Positions 9,318 through 17,551 of a stretch of 64,000 nt of DNA are shown here, piece after piece (the first letter of the stretch is position 1; every line of letters begins with the position of its first letter). A model generated the notes under the pieces. It made no database searches and was not told where the DNA came from. It saw only the letters and a list, made by a program, of their open reading frames with translations. Origin of the DNA: Prevotellaceae bacterium UBA1391 (GTDB lineage: Bacteria > Bacteroidota > Bacteroidia > Bacteroidales > Bacteroidaceae); NCBI GenBank assembly GCA_002305265.1, contig DBQP01000010.1, positions 62,001 to 126,000 on the forward strand. The letters run 5' to 3'. The position numbers and the translations under genes are program-made.

Positions 9318-9343
9318 AAGTCCGGCCCACCGCCGGACTTTTT
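9318..9343 (+). terminator. Terminator after doxX-like gene
   Basis: A 9-bp perfect stem (9318-9326 with 9332-9340) encloses a 5-nt loop and runs into TTTTT at its 3' side. A second GC-rich hairpin without a T-run (9250-9257 with 9274-9281) lies just upstream. Confidence 0.85.
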
Positions 9344-9530
9344 CATGGGTGCACATGGCTCGCCTCCTCACCCCGCTGCGGCAACAGGAAATCGCACGCA
9401 AGGCTCCCTCCGCCCGCTCGCGCCGCACCCCGCATCCGCGCCCCGCACATCCGCACCAACCCGCTCCCCCACCCTCACCTGCCGGCGAACGCTCTCCCCA
9501 TCCCATTCGAGGAACTTCTCCATTCCACGC

Positions 9531-9584
9531 GAAGGCCTTCGCTTCACATCACGAAGGCCTTCGTGCGTCCAGACAAAGGCCTTC
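9531..9584. repeat. GAAGGCCTTC triplet, 22-bp spacing (copy 2)
   Basis: Decamers start at 9531, 9553 and 9575, exactly 22 bp apart; the third begins with A instead of G. The array lies in the 600-bp gap between the doxX-like gene and the convergent tRNA-Met. I see no credible gene in the rest of that gap (9344-9829), which is GC-rich and open in several frames by composition only. Confidence 0.95.
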
Positions 9585-9829
9585 GTGCAAAAAAGGAAGC
9601 GAGACAGGCAGGCGCCTCCGGCGGCAACGGTGTCAACCGCCGGTAGTGTCCTCCCCACCTCGCAGCGCAGCGGCATCGGGCGGCGCATGCGCCAGCCGCC
9701 GCCACGCGCGGCGACAGATGCCGCCTCAGCTGCGGACGCACATAATGCCACCTCCACCGCCCGCCCTCGCAACGCGAGCCTGCAACCACAGCCCATGCGC
9801 GCAGGGAGAGAGGATGCAGCCGAGCACAC

Positions 9830-9860
9830 AAAAAAAGGAGTCACGATGCATCGTGACTCC
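9830..9860 (-). terminator. Terminator of tRNA-Met
   Basis: A perfect palindrome at 9837-9860 (12-bp arms) is followed on the reverse strand by a run of seven T, about 29 nt past the tRNA 3' end. Confidence 0.85.
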
Positions 9861-9888
9861 CTTTCAATTCATTCTTAAAAAAAGTCTG

Positions 9889-9962
9889 TAGCGAGAAAGG
9901 GACTTGAACCCTTGACCTTCGGATTATGAATCCGACGCTCTAACCGGCTGAGCTATCTCGCC
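9889..9962 (-). tRNA. tRNA-Met (anticodon CAU)
   Basis: The 74-nt reverse-strand sequence folds as a cloverleaf: acceptor GGCGAGA with UCUCGCU, D arm with AGCUCAGCCGGUUAGAGC, anticodon stem UCGGA/UCCGA around UUCAUAA, and T arm with GGUUCAAGUCC. The anticodon is CAU. It looks like elongator Met and lacks initiator features; tRNA-Ile2 with a modified C34 cannot be fully excluded from the primary sequence. CCA is not encoded. Confidence 0.9.
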
Positions 9963-10032
9963 AACTGCTGTTACGGAAAAGCAGGCACTCCAGTACGCGG
10001 CTACCAAAAGCCTTGCTTCCGTAAAGCGAGTG

Positions 10033-10040
10033 CAAAGGTA
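10033..10040 (-). promoter_or_regulatory. Promoter of tRNA-Met
   Basis: TACCTTTG on the reverse strand lies about 70 bp upstream of the tRNA 5' end, with a TTG at 10060-10062 as a possible -33 element at a 19-bp spacer. Confidence 0.7.
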
Positions 10041-10146
10041 CAGATTTTTTTTGAACCGGCAAGCATTTATGCGAGTTTTTTCCAGCGCAACATACATTTT
10101 CCGTGCCTTGTCGCATGCGCCGTTTGCGCATGCCAGCCGAAACGGG

Positions 10147-10767
10147 CTACATGCGGCGTCCCTGCTTGAAGCCGGCCACGTCGAGGTCGATGCTGTCTGG
10201 TGCAGCCAGCGCTCCGCCAACCGGCGTTCTCGACTTGGCATAACCGCTGCCATAGTAGAAGTAGTCGGCATATTCGTCGTAGTAGCCATAGCCGTAGTAG
10301 TTGCTGCCGTAGCCATAGTCGCCCCAATAGAAGCCGGAGAGCTTGCGCAGGTAGAAACTGGAGTTGGTGTCGCCGAAGTACCCCGTGAAGCGGCTTTCGT
10401 TGAGCCGGTAGTCGCGGATGACCACGTCGAGGTTGTGGTCGTACGGATAGGTCAGATAGATCCGGCCGTTGCGCACCTCCCACGTGAAGTAGAACGACTG
10501 GTAGCGCACGGGGCACGGACGGCTGTAGAAGTCGACTTGCTGACCCGTTCCATACGTGGCGTAGTCGTAGGCCGGAATCATCCGGAGGTCGGTGTAGGCC
10601 GCGTCATACTCGTAGCCGTAGCGGTCGGTGTAGTACATATTGAAGTCGCCGGTCCATTCGCCCGAGAGAACCATGGCCTCTTCGGTGTCGTCGTCGCAGG
10701 AAGTGAAGGCGACAATGGGGAGCAATGCAACGAATGCAAGTGCGAGTGTGCGGTAGAACTGTTTCAT
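10147..10767 (-). CDS. Tyr/Gly-rich lipoprotein of unknown function
   Basis: This 206-residue protein has a signal peptide and lipobox (VAFTSC followed by DDDTEE), so it is a lipoprotein, probably surface or periplasmic. Residues 35 to 130 look like a compact beta domain (GEWTGDFNMYYTDRYGYEYD, then a WEVRNGRIYLTYPYD stretch), similar in style to small bacteroidete proteins with a lipocalin-like fold. Residues 140 to 180 are very rich in Tyr and Gly (YGYGSNYYGYGYYDEYADYF). I chose ATG 10767 because a signal peptide starts there; upstream in-frame residues are polar. The promoter box is at 10840-10847. I do not recognise a named family. Confidence 0.75.
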   Translation of the reverse strand: MKQFYRTLALAFVALLPIVAFTSCDDDTEEAMVLSGEWTGDFNMYYTDRYGYEYDAAYTDLRMIPAYDYATYGTGQQVDFYSRPCPVRYQSFYFTWEVRNGRIYLTYPYDHNLDVVIRDYRLNESRFTGYFGDTNSSFYLRKLSGFYWGDYGYGSNYYGYGYYDEYADYFYYGSGYAKSRTPVGGALAAPDSIDLDVAGFKQGRRM

Positions 10768-10839
10768 AGGGCTTTCTGTTTGGTTGCGCCGGCAGTGCGG
10801 CGGATGCTGCGTGCCGGTGCGGTTCGTTGGTTTCGTCGG

Positions 10840-10847
10840 CAAATGTA
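10840..10847 (-). promoter_or_regulatory. Promoter box of the Tyr-rich lipoprotein gene
   Basis: TACATTTG on the reverse strand lies about 73 bp upstream of the ATG at 10767, between gldH and this gene. Confidence 0.6.
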
Positions 10848-10906
10848 AGCTTTGCCGGCGGAAGCACCAAACGATGGCATAGGATTTTTCCGAGGCTCGT
10901 GAAAGT

Positions 10907-11563
10907 TTAGGGTTTCGCCGCGGACGCCGTAGGGAAGTCCTCCCGCCGCGGGGGGATTTTCTCCATCAGCAGTCCCAGGTCCGTCAGCCCCGGCAGGCTC
11001 CATTCGCGCATGTTGTGCACGACGAGCAGCTCATAGAGCGAGTCGGCATGCAGCGTGAGGTCGGCCAGCGGCACCACGGCCGTCGTCCGCACGGGGCTGG
11101 CCTCCACGCCGGGACGCGCTGTCTCGAAAAGCGCGACGGGCGTGCGGGACAGAGAGCGCAGCGTCACATCGCGATGGAAAGCATACGACGTGTCGACGCG
11201 CAAGGTCCGAAGCGAGTCCGGCGTGACTGTGCGGCGGAGGCTGCGCAGGCAGTAGACCGCTCCCGACACGCGCAGAAACGTGCGCAGCTCGACGTCGCGA
11301 TAGGCATAGGCGTTCGAGGCGCGCACCAGCAGTTGCACCCGGAGCCCGAGCGGCAGCGAGTCGGCCGCCGCGTCCGGTGCCAGTTCGGCCAGCCGGAGGG
11401 GGAAGACCAGCGTGTCGTTCTTGCGCCATCCAGCCGCATCGACGGAGCGATACATGCTCCCCAACCGACGGTCGGAACCGACCGACGGGCGCTCGTCGCA
11501 ACTGGCGAACACCAGCAAAAGCGCCACGAGAAGACACAGGAGAGGCCGCAGGTTGCTATTCAT
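10907..11563 (-). CDS. gldH: Gliding motility lipoprotein GldH
   Basis: This 218-residue protein has a signal peptide ending in a lipobox (LLVFASC). The body matches GldH: YRSVDAAGWRKNDTLVFPL near the N-terminus, a beta-sandwich middle, and the C-terminal VVHNMREWSLPGLTDLGLLMEK. GldH is needed for gliding in Flavobacterium and is widely kept in non-gliding Bacteroidales, where its role is unclear. The start overlaps the last 8 bases of ricT (the ATG lies inside the sequence ending that gene), which suggests translational coupling. Confidence 0.85.
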   Translation of the reverse strand: MNSNLRPLLCLLVALLLVFASCDERPSVGSDRRLGSMYRSVDAAGWRKNDTLVFPLRLAELAPDAAADSLPLGLRVQLLVRASNAYAYRDVELRTFLRVSGAVYCLRSLRRTVTPDSLRTLRVDTSYAFHRDVTLRSLSRTPVALFETARPGVEASPVRTTAVVPLADLTLHADSLYELLVVHNMREWSLPGLTDLGLLMEKIPPRREDFPTASAAKP

Positions 11564-12860
11564 GTCCGCCGGAATTGCCCGCCTGCTGACGTGGAGGGCG
11601 CTGCGGGCGGTTGGGACGTCCTCCCTGCTCATGGCGGTCCGTGCGCTCGCCGCGGTCCGGACGCTCGTCACGCGGACGGTTCTGACGCTCACGGCGCGGA
11701 CGTTCGCTGCGCGGCTCCGACTCGTTTGCGGCATCTCTGCCGTTGCCTTTGGCCGGCTCGGCCGTCGGACGGTCGCCGCGGCGCTTGCGGTTCTTCCGCT
11801 TGCTGCGGTCGAAGCGGCTGATATCCTCCTGATCGAGCAGGTCGGCCGACTCCTCCTTCTCCAGCTTTCCGTCTTCCGTCAGGGCCTCCGGCTTGCGGCC
11901 CTCGCGGTTCATCTGGATGATCTCGAACGCGCGTCGGGCACTGATCGTACGCTCATTGGCCAGCACGCGCTTGTCGGTGGAATAGGTGATGGTGTGCGCC
12001 ATGATGTCGGCCTTGAAGTAGAAATACTCCGCGTCCTGCGTATGCAGCGAGATCTCGCGCGATGGCAGACGCTTCAGTGCCTCTACATACTGGTCGACCT
12101 CATAGTTCAGGCAGCACTTGAGCTTGGCGCACTGACCGGCCAGTTTCTGCGGATTGAGCGACATGTCCTGAAAGCGTGCCGCCGAGGTGCTCACGCTGAC
12201 GAAGTTCGTCATCCATGTGGCACAACAAAGCTCACGGCCGCAAGGGCCGAGCCCCCCGATGCGCCCCGCCTCCTGCCGGGCGCCGATCTGCTTCATCTCC
12301 ACGCGAATGTGGAATCTGTCGGCGAGGACGCGGATGAGCTGTCGGAAGTCGACGCGCTCGTCGGCGATGTAGTAAAAAATGGCCTTGTTGCCGTCTCCCT
12401 GGTACTCCACGTCGCCGATCTTCATCTTCAGACCGAGGTCTTTCGCAATCTGCCGCGACTCGATCATGGTCTCGTGTTCCAGCGCCTTCGCCTCACGATA
12501 CTTGTCCATATCGACATTGCGGGCGATACGGTAGATGCGTTTGTATTCGAAGTCGGGCTTGAGGCGCGCCTTCTTGATCTGCAGCGGCACGAGCCGTCCG
12601 GTCATCGAGACGGTGCCGATGTCGTGGCCGGGATTCGCCTCCACGGCAACGATGTCGCCTTTCTTGAGGTCGAGGTTGTTGGAATTGAGATAGAAGCTCT
12701 TGCGTGGCGGCTTGAACTGCACCTCTACGATGTTGCAGGCCGAGGCATTGTCGGGCAGGTCGGCCAGCCAGTCGAAAGTATTGAGCTTGTTGGCGGAGCG
12801 CGAGCAGCCTGCGGCCACCATCGAGCAATTGCCGCCACCTCCAGTTTTGAATTCAGACAT
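11556..12860 (-). CDS. ricT: RicT/YaaT-like PSP1 domain protein
   Basis: This 434-residue protein contains the PSP1 domain with the conserved Cys-rich core GLGPCGRELCCATWM and QCAKLKCCLNYEVDQY (residues 205 to 255). In Bacillus, RicT with RicA and RicF forms an Fe-S complex affecting RNase Y, sporulation and competence; the bacteroidete role is not established. An extra Cys pair occurs near the N-terminus (GGNCSMVAAGC). The C-terminal 90 residues are a low-complexity Arg/Pro/Glu/Asp tail, likely disordered and possibly RNA-binding. It lies between holB and gldH, a common bacteroidete order. Confidence 0.9.
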   Translation of the reverse strand: MSEFKTGGGGNCSMVAAGCSRSANKLNTFDWLADLPDNASACNIVEVQFKPPRKSFYLNSNNLDLKKGDIVAVEANPGHDIGTVSMTGRLVPLQIKKARLKPDFEYKRIYRIARNVDMDKYREAKALEHETMIESRQIAKDLGLKMKIGDVEYQGDGNKAIFYYIADERVDFRQLIRVLADRFHIRVEMKQIGARQEAGRIGGLGPCGRELCCATWMTNFVSVSTSAARFQDMSLNPQKLAGQCAKLKCCLNYEVDQYVEALKRLPSREISLHTQDAEYFYFKADIMAHTITYSTDKRVLANERTISARRAFEIIQMNREGRKPEALTEDGKLEKEESADLLDQEDISRFDRSKRKNRKRRGDRPTAEPAKGNGRDAANESEPRSERPRRERQNRPRDERPDRGERTDRHEQGGRPNRPQRPPRQQAGNSGGHE

Positions 12861-12906
12861 AGGATGTATGGGGATTATATGTGGGCGCCCCTAAGGGCGA
12901 ATCAAG

Positions 12907-13104
12907 AGGACAGCGCAGGGCCGTCCGTATATATTTGTTCCAGCATGCGCGGAGCGGCGCGGGGCCGTGCGTGTCATGCCGTTGCTGCTGAGGAAGGACA
13001 GCGCAGGGCCGTCCGTATATATTTGTTCCAGCATGCGCGGAGCGGCGCAGGGCCGCACGTTTCATGCCGTTGCTGCTGAGGAAGGACGGCGCGGAGCCGT
13101 CTTC
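12907..13104. repeat. Higher-order tandem repeat: 22-bp units in an 88-bp period
   Basis: An 88-bp period repeats at 12907, 12995 and 13083. Each period divides into four 22-bp units. The first and third units are clearly related (12907, 12951, 12995, 13039 and 13083 all match GCGCRGGGCCGT in the middle), while the second and fourth differ. The array fills the gap between holB (ending 13107) and ricT (starting 12860). Confidence 0.9.
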
Positions 13105-13106
13105 CG

Positions 13107-14279
13107 CTATCTGTCCTTGATGAGGACGATCATCTTGAGCGCAAAGTCGAAGAGGGCGATCTTCGCATTGGCATTCTGCTCGATGTCGCGCTGGAGGAGC
13201 GAGAGCTCGTTCATGATGCCGACGACGTTGCGCTCGTTGATGTAGGGGGCGAACTTCAGTGCAAACTGGGCTTCTGCATCGCTCATGTAGGACATGGCGG
13301 GGCGGCGGAAGTTGTAGACGAAGTTTTCGCGCACCATGCGCTGACAGTAGTTGAGGAAGGCTTTTTGCGGTTCTCGTCCGAACGCAGCCACTTGCTCGCT
13401 CCACTGCCTCATTTCCTTCACCTTGCGGGCGTAGCTGAGCCGCATCAGGCTGACGAAGAGCTCGAAATAGAGCTGCTGCTCCTCGTCTTGCTGCCCATTG
13501 CGGAGCGCCTGGGTGAAGCTGCCTTCGGCGTTGTGTGCCAGACGTAGGGCGACGTCGTGCCCGATGCCGTTGCGCTGCACGAGGGCTTGGGCCATCTCGC
13601 CCTCCGCGAGCGGCGGGAAGTCGATGCGCTGCGTACGGCTGCGGATGGTCTGCAGGATGTGCTCGGGGCGCTCGCTGACGAGGATGAAGACGGTCTGTGC
13701 GGGCGGTTCCTCCAGCAGTTTGAGGAGTTTGTTGGCGCAGGCCTCGTGCATCTTGTCGGCCTGCCAGATGAGGCAGACCTTGTAGCCGCCCTGACTCGCC
13801 TTCAGGCTGAGCTTGCGGGTGATGGCGTCCGACTCCTCGACGTAGATGACCAGCTGCTGGTTCTGCGCGCCGCTGGCTCGCAGCCAGTCGGCATAGCTGG
13901 CGTAGGGGTCGGCGAGCATGAGGTCGCGGAATTCGGCCACAAAGTCGTCGCAGTACGTGGGCTTCGACTGCTTCTTGTAGATCGGGAACACCAGATGGAG
14001 GTCGGGATGCTGCAGCTTGCCCGCCATCAGACAGGAGGGACAGCGCCCGCAGGCATGGTCGAGCGGCGCGGTGGCGGCCGCTGGGCCAAACATGCCGACG
14101 TCGGCCATGGGGTCTTTGCCCGTGCACAGCAGATACTGCGCGAAGGCGAGTGCCATGGGCCACGCGCCCGATCCTTCCTTGCCGCAGAACAGCAGGGCGT
14201 GCGGCACGCGGCCGCTGCGATAGTCGGCCAGCAGCCGTTGCTTGATCAGGTCTTGTCCGACGACGTCTGAGAATTGCAT
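13107..14279 (-). CDS. holB: DNA polymerase III subunit delta-prime
   Basis: This 390-residue clamp-loader subunit has an AAA+ N-terminal half and a helical C-terminal collar. Seen are VVGQDLIKQRL at the start, the four-Cys-type zinc motif region CGRCPSC near residue 80, NKLLKLLEEPP, and the SRTQRI arginine-finger-like motif. The Walker A position reads GKEGSGAW, so the usual Lys is missing, as expected for delta-prime, which does not hydrolyse ATP. It follows metF after 61 bp on the same strand. Confidence 0.92.
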   Translation of the reverse strand: MQFSDVVGQDLIKQRLLADYRSGRVPHALLFCGKEGSGAWPMALAFAQYLLCTGKDPMADVGMFGPAAATAPLDHACGRCPSCLMAGKLQHPDLHLVFPIYKKQSKPTYCDDFVAEFRDLMLADPYASYADWLRASGAQNQQLVIYVEESDAITRKLSLKASQGGYKVCLIWQADKMHEACANKLLKLLEEPPAQTVFILVSERPEHILQTIRSRTQRIDFPPLAEGEMAQALVQRNGIGHDVALRLAHNAEGSFTQALRNGQQDEEQQLYFELFVSLMRLSYARKVKEMRQWSEQVAAFGREPQKAFLNYCQRMVRENFVYNFRRPAMSYMSDAEAQFALKFAPYINERNVVGIMNELSLLQRDIEQNANAKIALFDFALKMIVLIKDR

Positions 14280-14340
14280 GAGCGCTTCGTTTGGATGAAG
14301 GAATGGCTGTATCGGTAGGAATCGCGGTGGCGTCGGCGCG

Positions 14341-15297
14341 TCAGAAGACGGTCTCGCAGATCTGGCGGATGCTGTCGGCGGCGCTCACCGTGAAGAAGTG
14401 GATGTGGGGGAATCCGTTCCGGATGAGGTCGCGGCACTGCTCCACGCCCCACTCCACGCCCACGCGCTTCGCGTCGTCGTCGGTCTTGCACGTGAGCAGC
14501 GCCTCGCTGAGCGCGAGCGGGAGGTCGCAGTGGAAGGTGCGGGGCACGACGCTGAACTGGGAGAGCTTGGCCAGCGGCTTGAGTGCGGGAATGATGGGAA
14601 TCGTCACACCGGCCGCACGCGCGCGCTCGACAAAGGCGAAAAAGGTGGCATTGTCGTAGAAGAGCTGCGTGATGGCATATTCGGCGCCGAGGTCCTGCTT
14701 CCGCTTGAGCACCTGGATGTCGAAGTCGATGTTGGGCGCCTCCTCGTGCTTCTCGGGATAGCAGGCCACGCCATAGGAGAAGCGCTTGCCGGGATTGCGG
14801 ATGGGCGAGCCATCCTCGAAGACGCCACTGTTGAAGCGGTTGACCTGCTCGATCAGCTCCGTGGCATGCGCCCAGCCGCCTTCCACGGGGCGGAAGGTGT
14901 TCTCCTCGCGGGCCTTGTCGCCGCGCATGGTGAGGATGTCGGTGATGCCCAGGAACTGGAGGTCGAGGAGCATGTATTCGATTTCCTCGCTGCTGAAGCC
15001 GCTGCACACGAGGTGAGGCACGACGGTGATGTCGTATTTCTGCATGATGGCGCTCGCCACGGCAATCGTGCCGGGACGGCGTCGGATGCGGTTGCGCAGG
15101 AAGGTGCCGTCGGGCTGGGGCTGGTAGACGTATTCCTGCTTGTGCGTGGTGATGTTGATGTGCTTCGGGCGAAACACCTTCAGCATGTCGATCGTGCGGA
15201 ACAAGGTCTCCGTGCCGTTGCCCTTGAGCGGCGGCAGCACCTCGAAGGACAGGCTGGGCGTTGCGGGATTCGTATTGATGAGTTCTGTGACGGGCAT
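14341..15297 (-). CDS. metF: Methylenetetrahydrofolate reductase
   Basis: This 318-residue flavoprotein reduces 5,10-methylene-THF to 5-methyl-THF for methionine synthesis. Visible are LSFEVLPPLKGNGTETLF with the catalytic Glu, HINITTHKQEYVY, LTMRGDKARE, EYAITQLFYDNATFF and PIIPALKPL. ATG 15297 (MPVTELIN) is preferred because family similarity begins there; ATG 15333 would add 12 residues and is also possible. The promoter box is at 15374-15381. Confidence 0.93.
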   Translation of the reverse strand: MPVTELINTNPATPSLSFEVLPPLKGNGTETLFRTIDMLKVFRPKHINITTHKQEYVYQPQPDGTFLRNRIRRRPGTIAVASAIMQKYDITVVPHLVCSGFSSEEIEYMLLDLQFLGITDILTMRGDKAREENTFRPVEGGWAHATELIEQVNRFNSGVFEDGSPIRNPGKRFSYGVACYPEKHEEAPNIDFDIQVLKRKQDLGAEYAITQLFYDNATFFAFVERARAAGVTIPIIPALKPLAKLSQFSVVPRTFHCDLPLALSEALLTCKTDDDAKRVGVEWGVEQCRDLIRNGFPHIHFFTVSAADSIRQICETVF

Positions 15298-15373
15298 ATG
15301 CTGACAGAATTGAAAGGCATGCCCGCGCGCCATACACGCGCGCGCAATGATAGATGATAGATGGTATAAGCTG

Positions 15374-15381
15374 CAAATTTA
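15374..15381 (-). promoter_or_regulatory. Promoter of the metF-holB-ricT-gldH run
   Basis: TAAATTTG on the reverse strand, with TTG at 15403-15405 as a plausible -33 element at a 21-bp spacer. It lies 77 bp upstream of ATG 15297 and 41 bp upstream of ATG 15333. Confidence 0.7.
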
Positions 15382-15565
15382 GCAAAAATCGGCGATACTC
15401 ACAAGGACGCGGCCCGATTTCCGTCGTTCCGCCCCGCCGCCTCCCACTTTTCCGGCTTCCTCAGCCTCACCCAAAGCCGTCCGCACCGGTCTATGGCCAC
15501 GCGACGCAGTCGGGGCGACGGCAGGACACACCGAGACCGGCGCCCCGCCGACGAACGGAAATTGC

Positions 15566-15619
15566 GAAGGCCTTCGTGCGCCGATGCGAAGGCCTTCTCG
15601 ACGGCACACGAAGGCCTTC
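15566..15619. repeat. GAAGGCCTTC triplet, 22-bp spacing (copy 3)
   Basis: Perfect decamers start at 15566, 15588 and 15610. The array lies in the gap between the metF promoter and the rfbB terminator, which otherwise shows no gene. Confidence 0.95.
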
Positions 15620-15776
15620 GCGTCGAATTTTCCTCAGCGCCCGACACCGATCGACGCGCGCAGCCTGTCGTCTTCACGTGTGCCCCATCCGCCCCGCCCG
15701 CGCGGCGGGCGCGCAAAGGGACTGCATGAGGGGGAGAGCGGCAGCGGCGGACGGCAGCGGCCTGAGCCTACGAAAG

Positions 15777-15833
15777 AAGCCGGAAGGCTGCCGCGCGGGG
15801 AGCCGATGACTCCGCGCGGCAGTGTTCCGGCTT
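15777..15833 (-). terminator. Terminator of rfbB
   Basis: A long two-part stem: 9 bp (15777-15785 with 15825-15833) and 11 bp inside it, separated by a 2-nt internal mismatch. On the reverse strand it is followed by CTTTCGT. It starts 22 bp past the rfbB stop. Confidence 0.8.
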
Positions 15834-15855
15834 GCAGGCAGCGGGCATGGGCCGC

Positions 15856-16992
15856 TCAGCGGTTCTTGTACATGTCGTCGTAGTAGCGCTCGTAGTCGCC
15901 CGACGTGATGTTGTCCATCCAGTCCTGATGGTCGAGATACCAGCGGACGGTCTTCTCGATGCCTTCCTCGAACTGGAGGCTGGGCTCCCAGCCCAGCTCG
16001 CGCTGGAGCTTGCGGCTGTCGATGGCATAGCGCATGTCGTGTCCCAGACGGTCCGTGACGAAGGTGATGAGGTCGAGGTCCTCGCCCTCTTTGCGGCCCA
16101 ACAGGCGGTCGACGGTGTTGATGACCACCTTGATGATGTCGATGTTCTTCCACTCGTTGAAGCCGCCGATGTTGTAGGTTTCGGCCACGGTGCCGCGGTG
16201 GAAGATGGTGTCGATGGCGCGCGCGTGGTCCTCGACGTAGAGCCAGTCGCGCACGTTCTCGCCCTTGCCGTAGACGGGCAGCGGCTTGCGCTGGCGGATG
16301 TTGTTGATGAAGAGCGGGATGAGCTTCTCGGGGAACTGGTAGGGTCCGTAGTTGTTCGAGCAGTTCGTCACGATGGTCGGCATGCCGTAGGTGTCGTGGA
16401 AGGCGCGCACGAAGTGGTCGCTGCTGGCCTTCGAGGCCGAATAGGGCGAGTGGGGGTTGTATTTCGTCGTCTCAAGGAAGAACTCCTCGCCGTAGGCCTC
16501 ATGCTTGGCGCCGCTCGAGGCCTGCGTGGTGAAGGGAGCCGGTATGCCTTCGGGGTGGGTCATCTCGAGTGCGCCGTAGACCTCGTCGGTGGAGATGTGG
16601 TAGAAGCGCTTGCCCTCGTACTTCTCGGGCAGGCTCTCCCAATAGACCTTGGCGGCCTGCAGGAGCGAGAGCGTGCCCATCACGTTGGTGCGGGCAAAGG
16701 TGAAGGGATCCTTGATGGAGCGGTCGACATGGCTCTCCGCCGCCAGATGGATGATGCCGTCGACGTGCTCCTCCTGCATGAGCGCGAGGAAGGCGTCGAA
16801 GTCGCAGATGTCCATGCGCACGAAGCGGTAGTTGGGCTTGTGCTCGATGTCGCTGAGATTGGCCAGGTTGCCAGCATACGTCAGCTTGTCGAGGTTGATG
16901 ATCCGATAGTCCGGATATTGGTTGACAAAAAGGCGGACGACATGGCTGCCGATGAATCCTGCGCCACCTGTGATCACGATGGTTCGTTTCAT
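15856..16992 (-). CDS. rfbB: dTDP-glucose 4,6-dehydratase
   Basis: This 378-residue SDR enzyme converts dTDP-glucose to dTDP-4-keto-6-deoxyglucose, the first committed step to dTDP-rhamnose and other deoxysugars. Seen are the NAD loop TGGAGFIGSHVVRLF, HLAAESHVDRSI, the catalytic STDEVYG, YSASKASSDH (Tyr and Lys), NCSNNYGPYQFPEKLIPL and GKGENVRDWLYVEDH. The start at 16992 follows family homology. The frame stays open to 17382, but the added residues are translated 22-bp repeat. No rfbA, C or D is adjacent. Confidence 0.95.
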   Translation of the reverse strand: MKRTIVITGGAGFIGSHVVRLFVNQYPDYRIINLDKLTYAGNLANLSDIEHKPNYRFVRMDICDFDAFLALMQEEHVDGIIHLAAESHVDRSIKDPFTFARTNVMGTLSLLQAAKVYWESLPEKYEGKRFYHISTDEVYGALEMTHPEGIPAPFTTQASSGAKHEAYGEEFFLETTKYNPHSPYSASKASSDHFVRAFHDTYGMPTIVTNCSNNYGPYQFPEKLIPLFINNIRQRKPLPVYGKGENVRDWLYVEDHARAIDTIFHRGTVAETYNIGGFNEWKNIDIIKVVINTVDRLLGRKEGEDLDLITFVTDRLGHDMRYAIDSRKLQRELGWEPSLQFEEGIEKTVRWYLDHQDWMDNITSGDYERYYDDMYKNR

Positions 16993-17030
16993 TTCGTTCT
17001 GCTTTTTAGTGAGGGTGAATACTGTCTTGA

Positions 17031-17337
17031 GAGGAATGATGCGGCATCCCGAGAGGAATGATGAGACATTCCGAGAAGATGATGAGGCATTCCGGGAGGA
17101 ATGATGAGGCATTCCGAGAGGAATGATGAGGTCGTCTAAGAGGGATGGTGAGGCATTACGAGAGGGAGTATGAGGCATTCCGGGAGGAATGGTGAGGCTT
17201 CCCGAGAGGAATGGTGAGGCTTCCCAAGAGGAATGGTGAGGCATTCCGAGAGGAATGATGAGGTAGTCTAAGAGGGATGGTGAGGCATTCCGAGAGGAAT
17301 GATGAGGCATCCCCAAAGAAATGATGGGCCCTCCACC
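17031..17337. repeat. Fourteen-unit 22-bp tandem array upstream of rfbB
   Basis: Units start at 17031, 17053, about 17074 (this one is 1 bp short), then every 22 bp from 17096 to 17316. The consensus begins GAGGAATGATGAGGC and ends with ATTCC-GA. Two units carry a different core (GTCTAA), at 17118 and 17250, 132 bp (six units) apart, and their neighbours match too, suggesting a six-unit duplication. The array starts about 40 bp upstream of the rfbB ATG. Confidence 0.95.
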
Positions 17338-17384
17338 GTATGCCGCTGGCGCGCCCCGGCATGCGAAAGGCACTGCCGGCAAGC

Positions 17385-17417
17385 AAAAAAGGCAGCGAGG
17401 AGTACCCTGCTGCCTTT
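17385..17417 (-). terminator. Terminator of tRNA-Pro
   Basis: An AAAGGCAGC/GCTGCCTTT stem with a 12-nt loop gives a run of T on the reverse strand immediately past the tRNA 3' end. Confidence 0.8.
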
Positions 17418-17422
17418 CTCTG

Positions 17423-17495
17423 TCGGGATTAGGCGACTCGAACGCCCGACCCCTACGTCCCGAACGTAGTGCGCTACCAACTGCGCTAAATCCCG
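17423..17495 (-). tRNA. tRNA-Pro (anticodon CGG)
   Basis: The 73-nt reverse-strand cloverleaf has acceptor CGGGAUU with AAUCCCG, anticodon stem CUACG/CGUAG around UUCGGGA, and T arm with CGUUCGAGUCG. The C at position 1 is typical of bacterial Pro tRNAs. CCA is not encoded. Confidence 0.93.
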
Positions 17496-17551
17496 ATGCC
17501 TGCAGGGGCTAACAACCGTCGTGCGGAAGCGCCGTTCCCCTTTAGCGAGTG

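Noticed and set aside
9139..9891. Overlapping forward and reverse ORFs of 100 to 250 codons between doxX and tRNA-Met
   Set aside because: They cover a terminator and the palindrome triplet, have no start-site signals, and show no family resemblance.
16993..17382. N-terminal extension of rfbB by about 130 residues
   Set aside because: The added residues are translated 22-bp repeats (periodic His/Pro/Ser text) and the conserved nucleotide-binding loop begins at the ATG at 16992.
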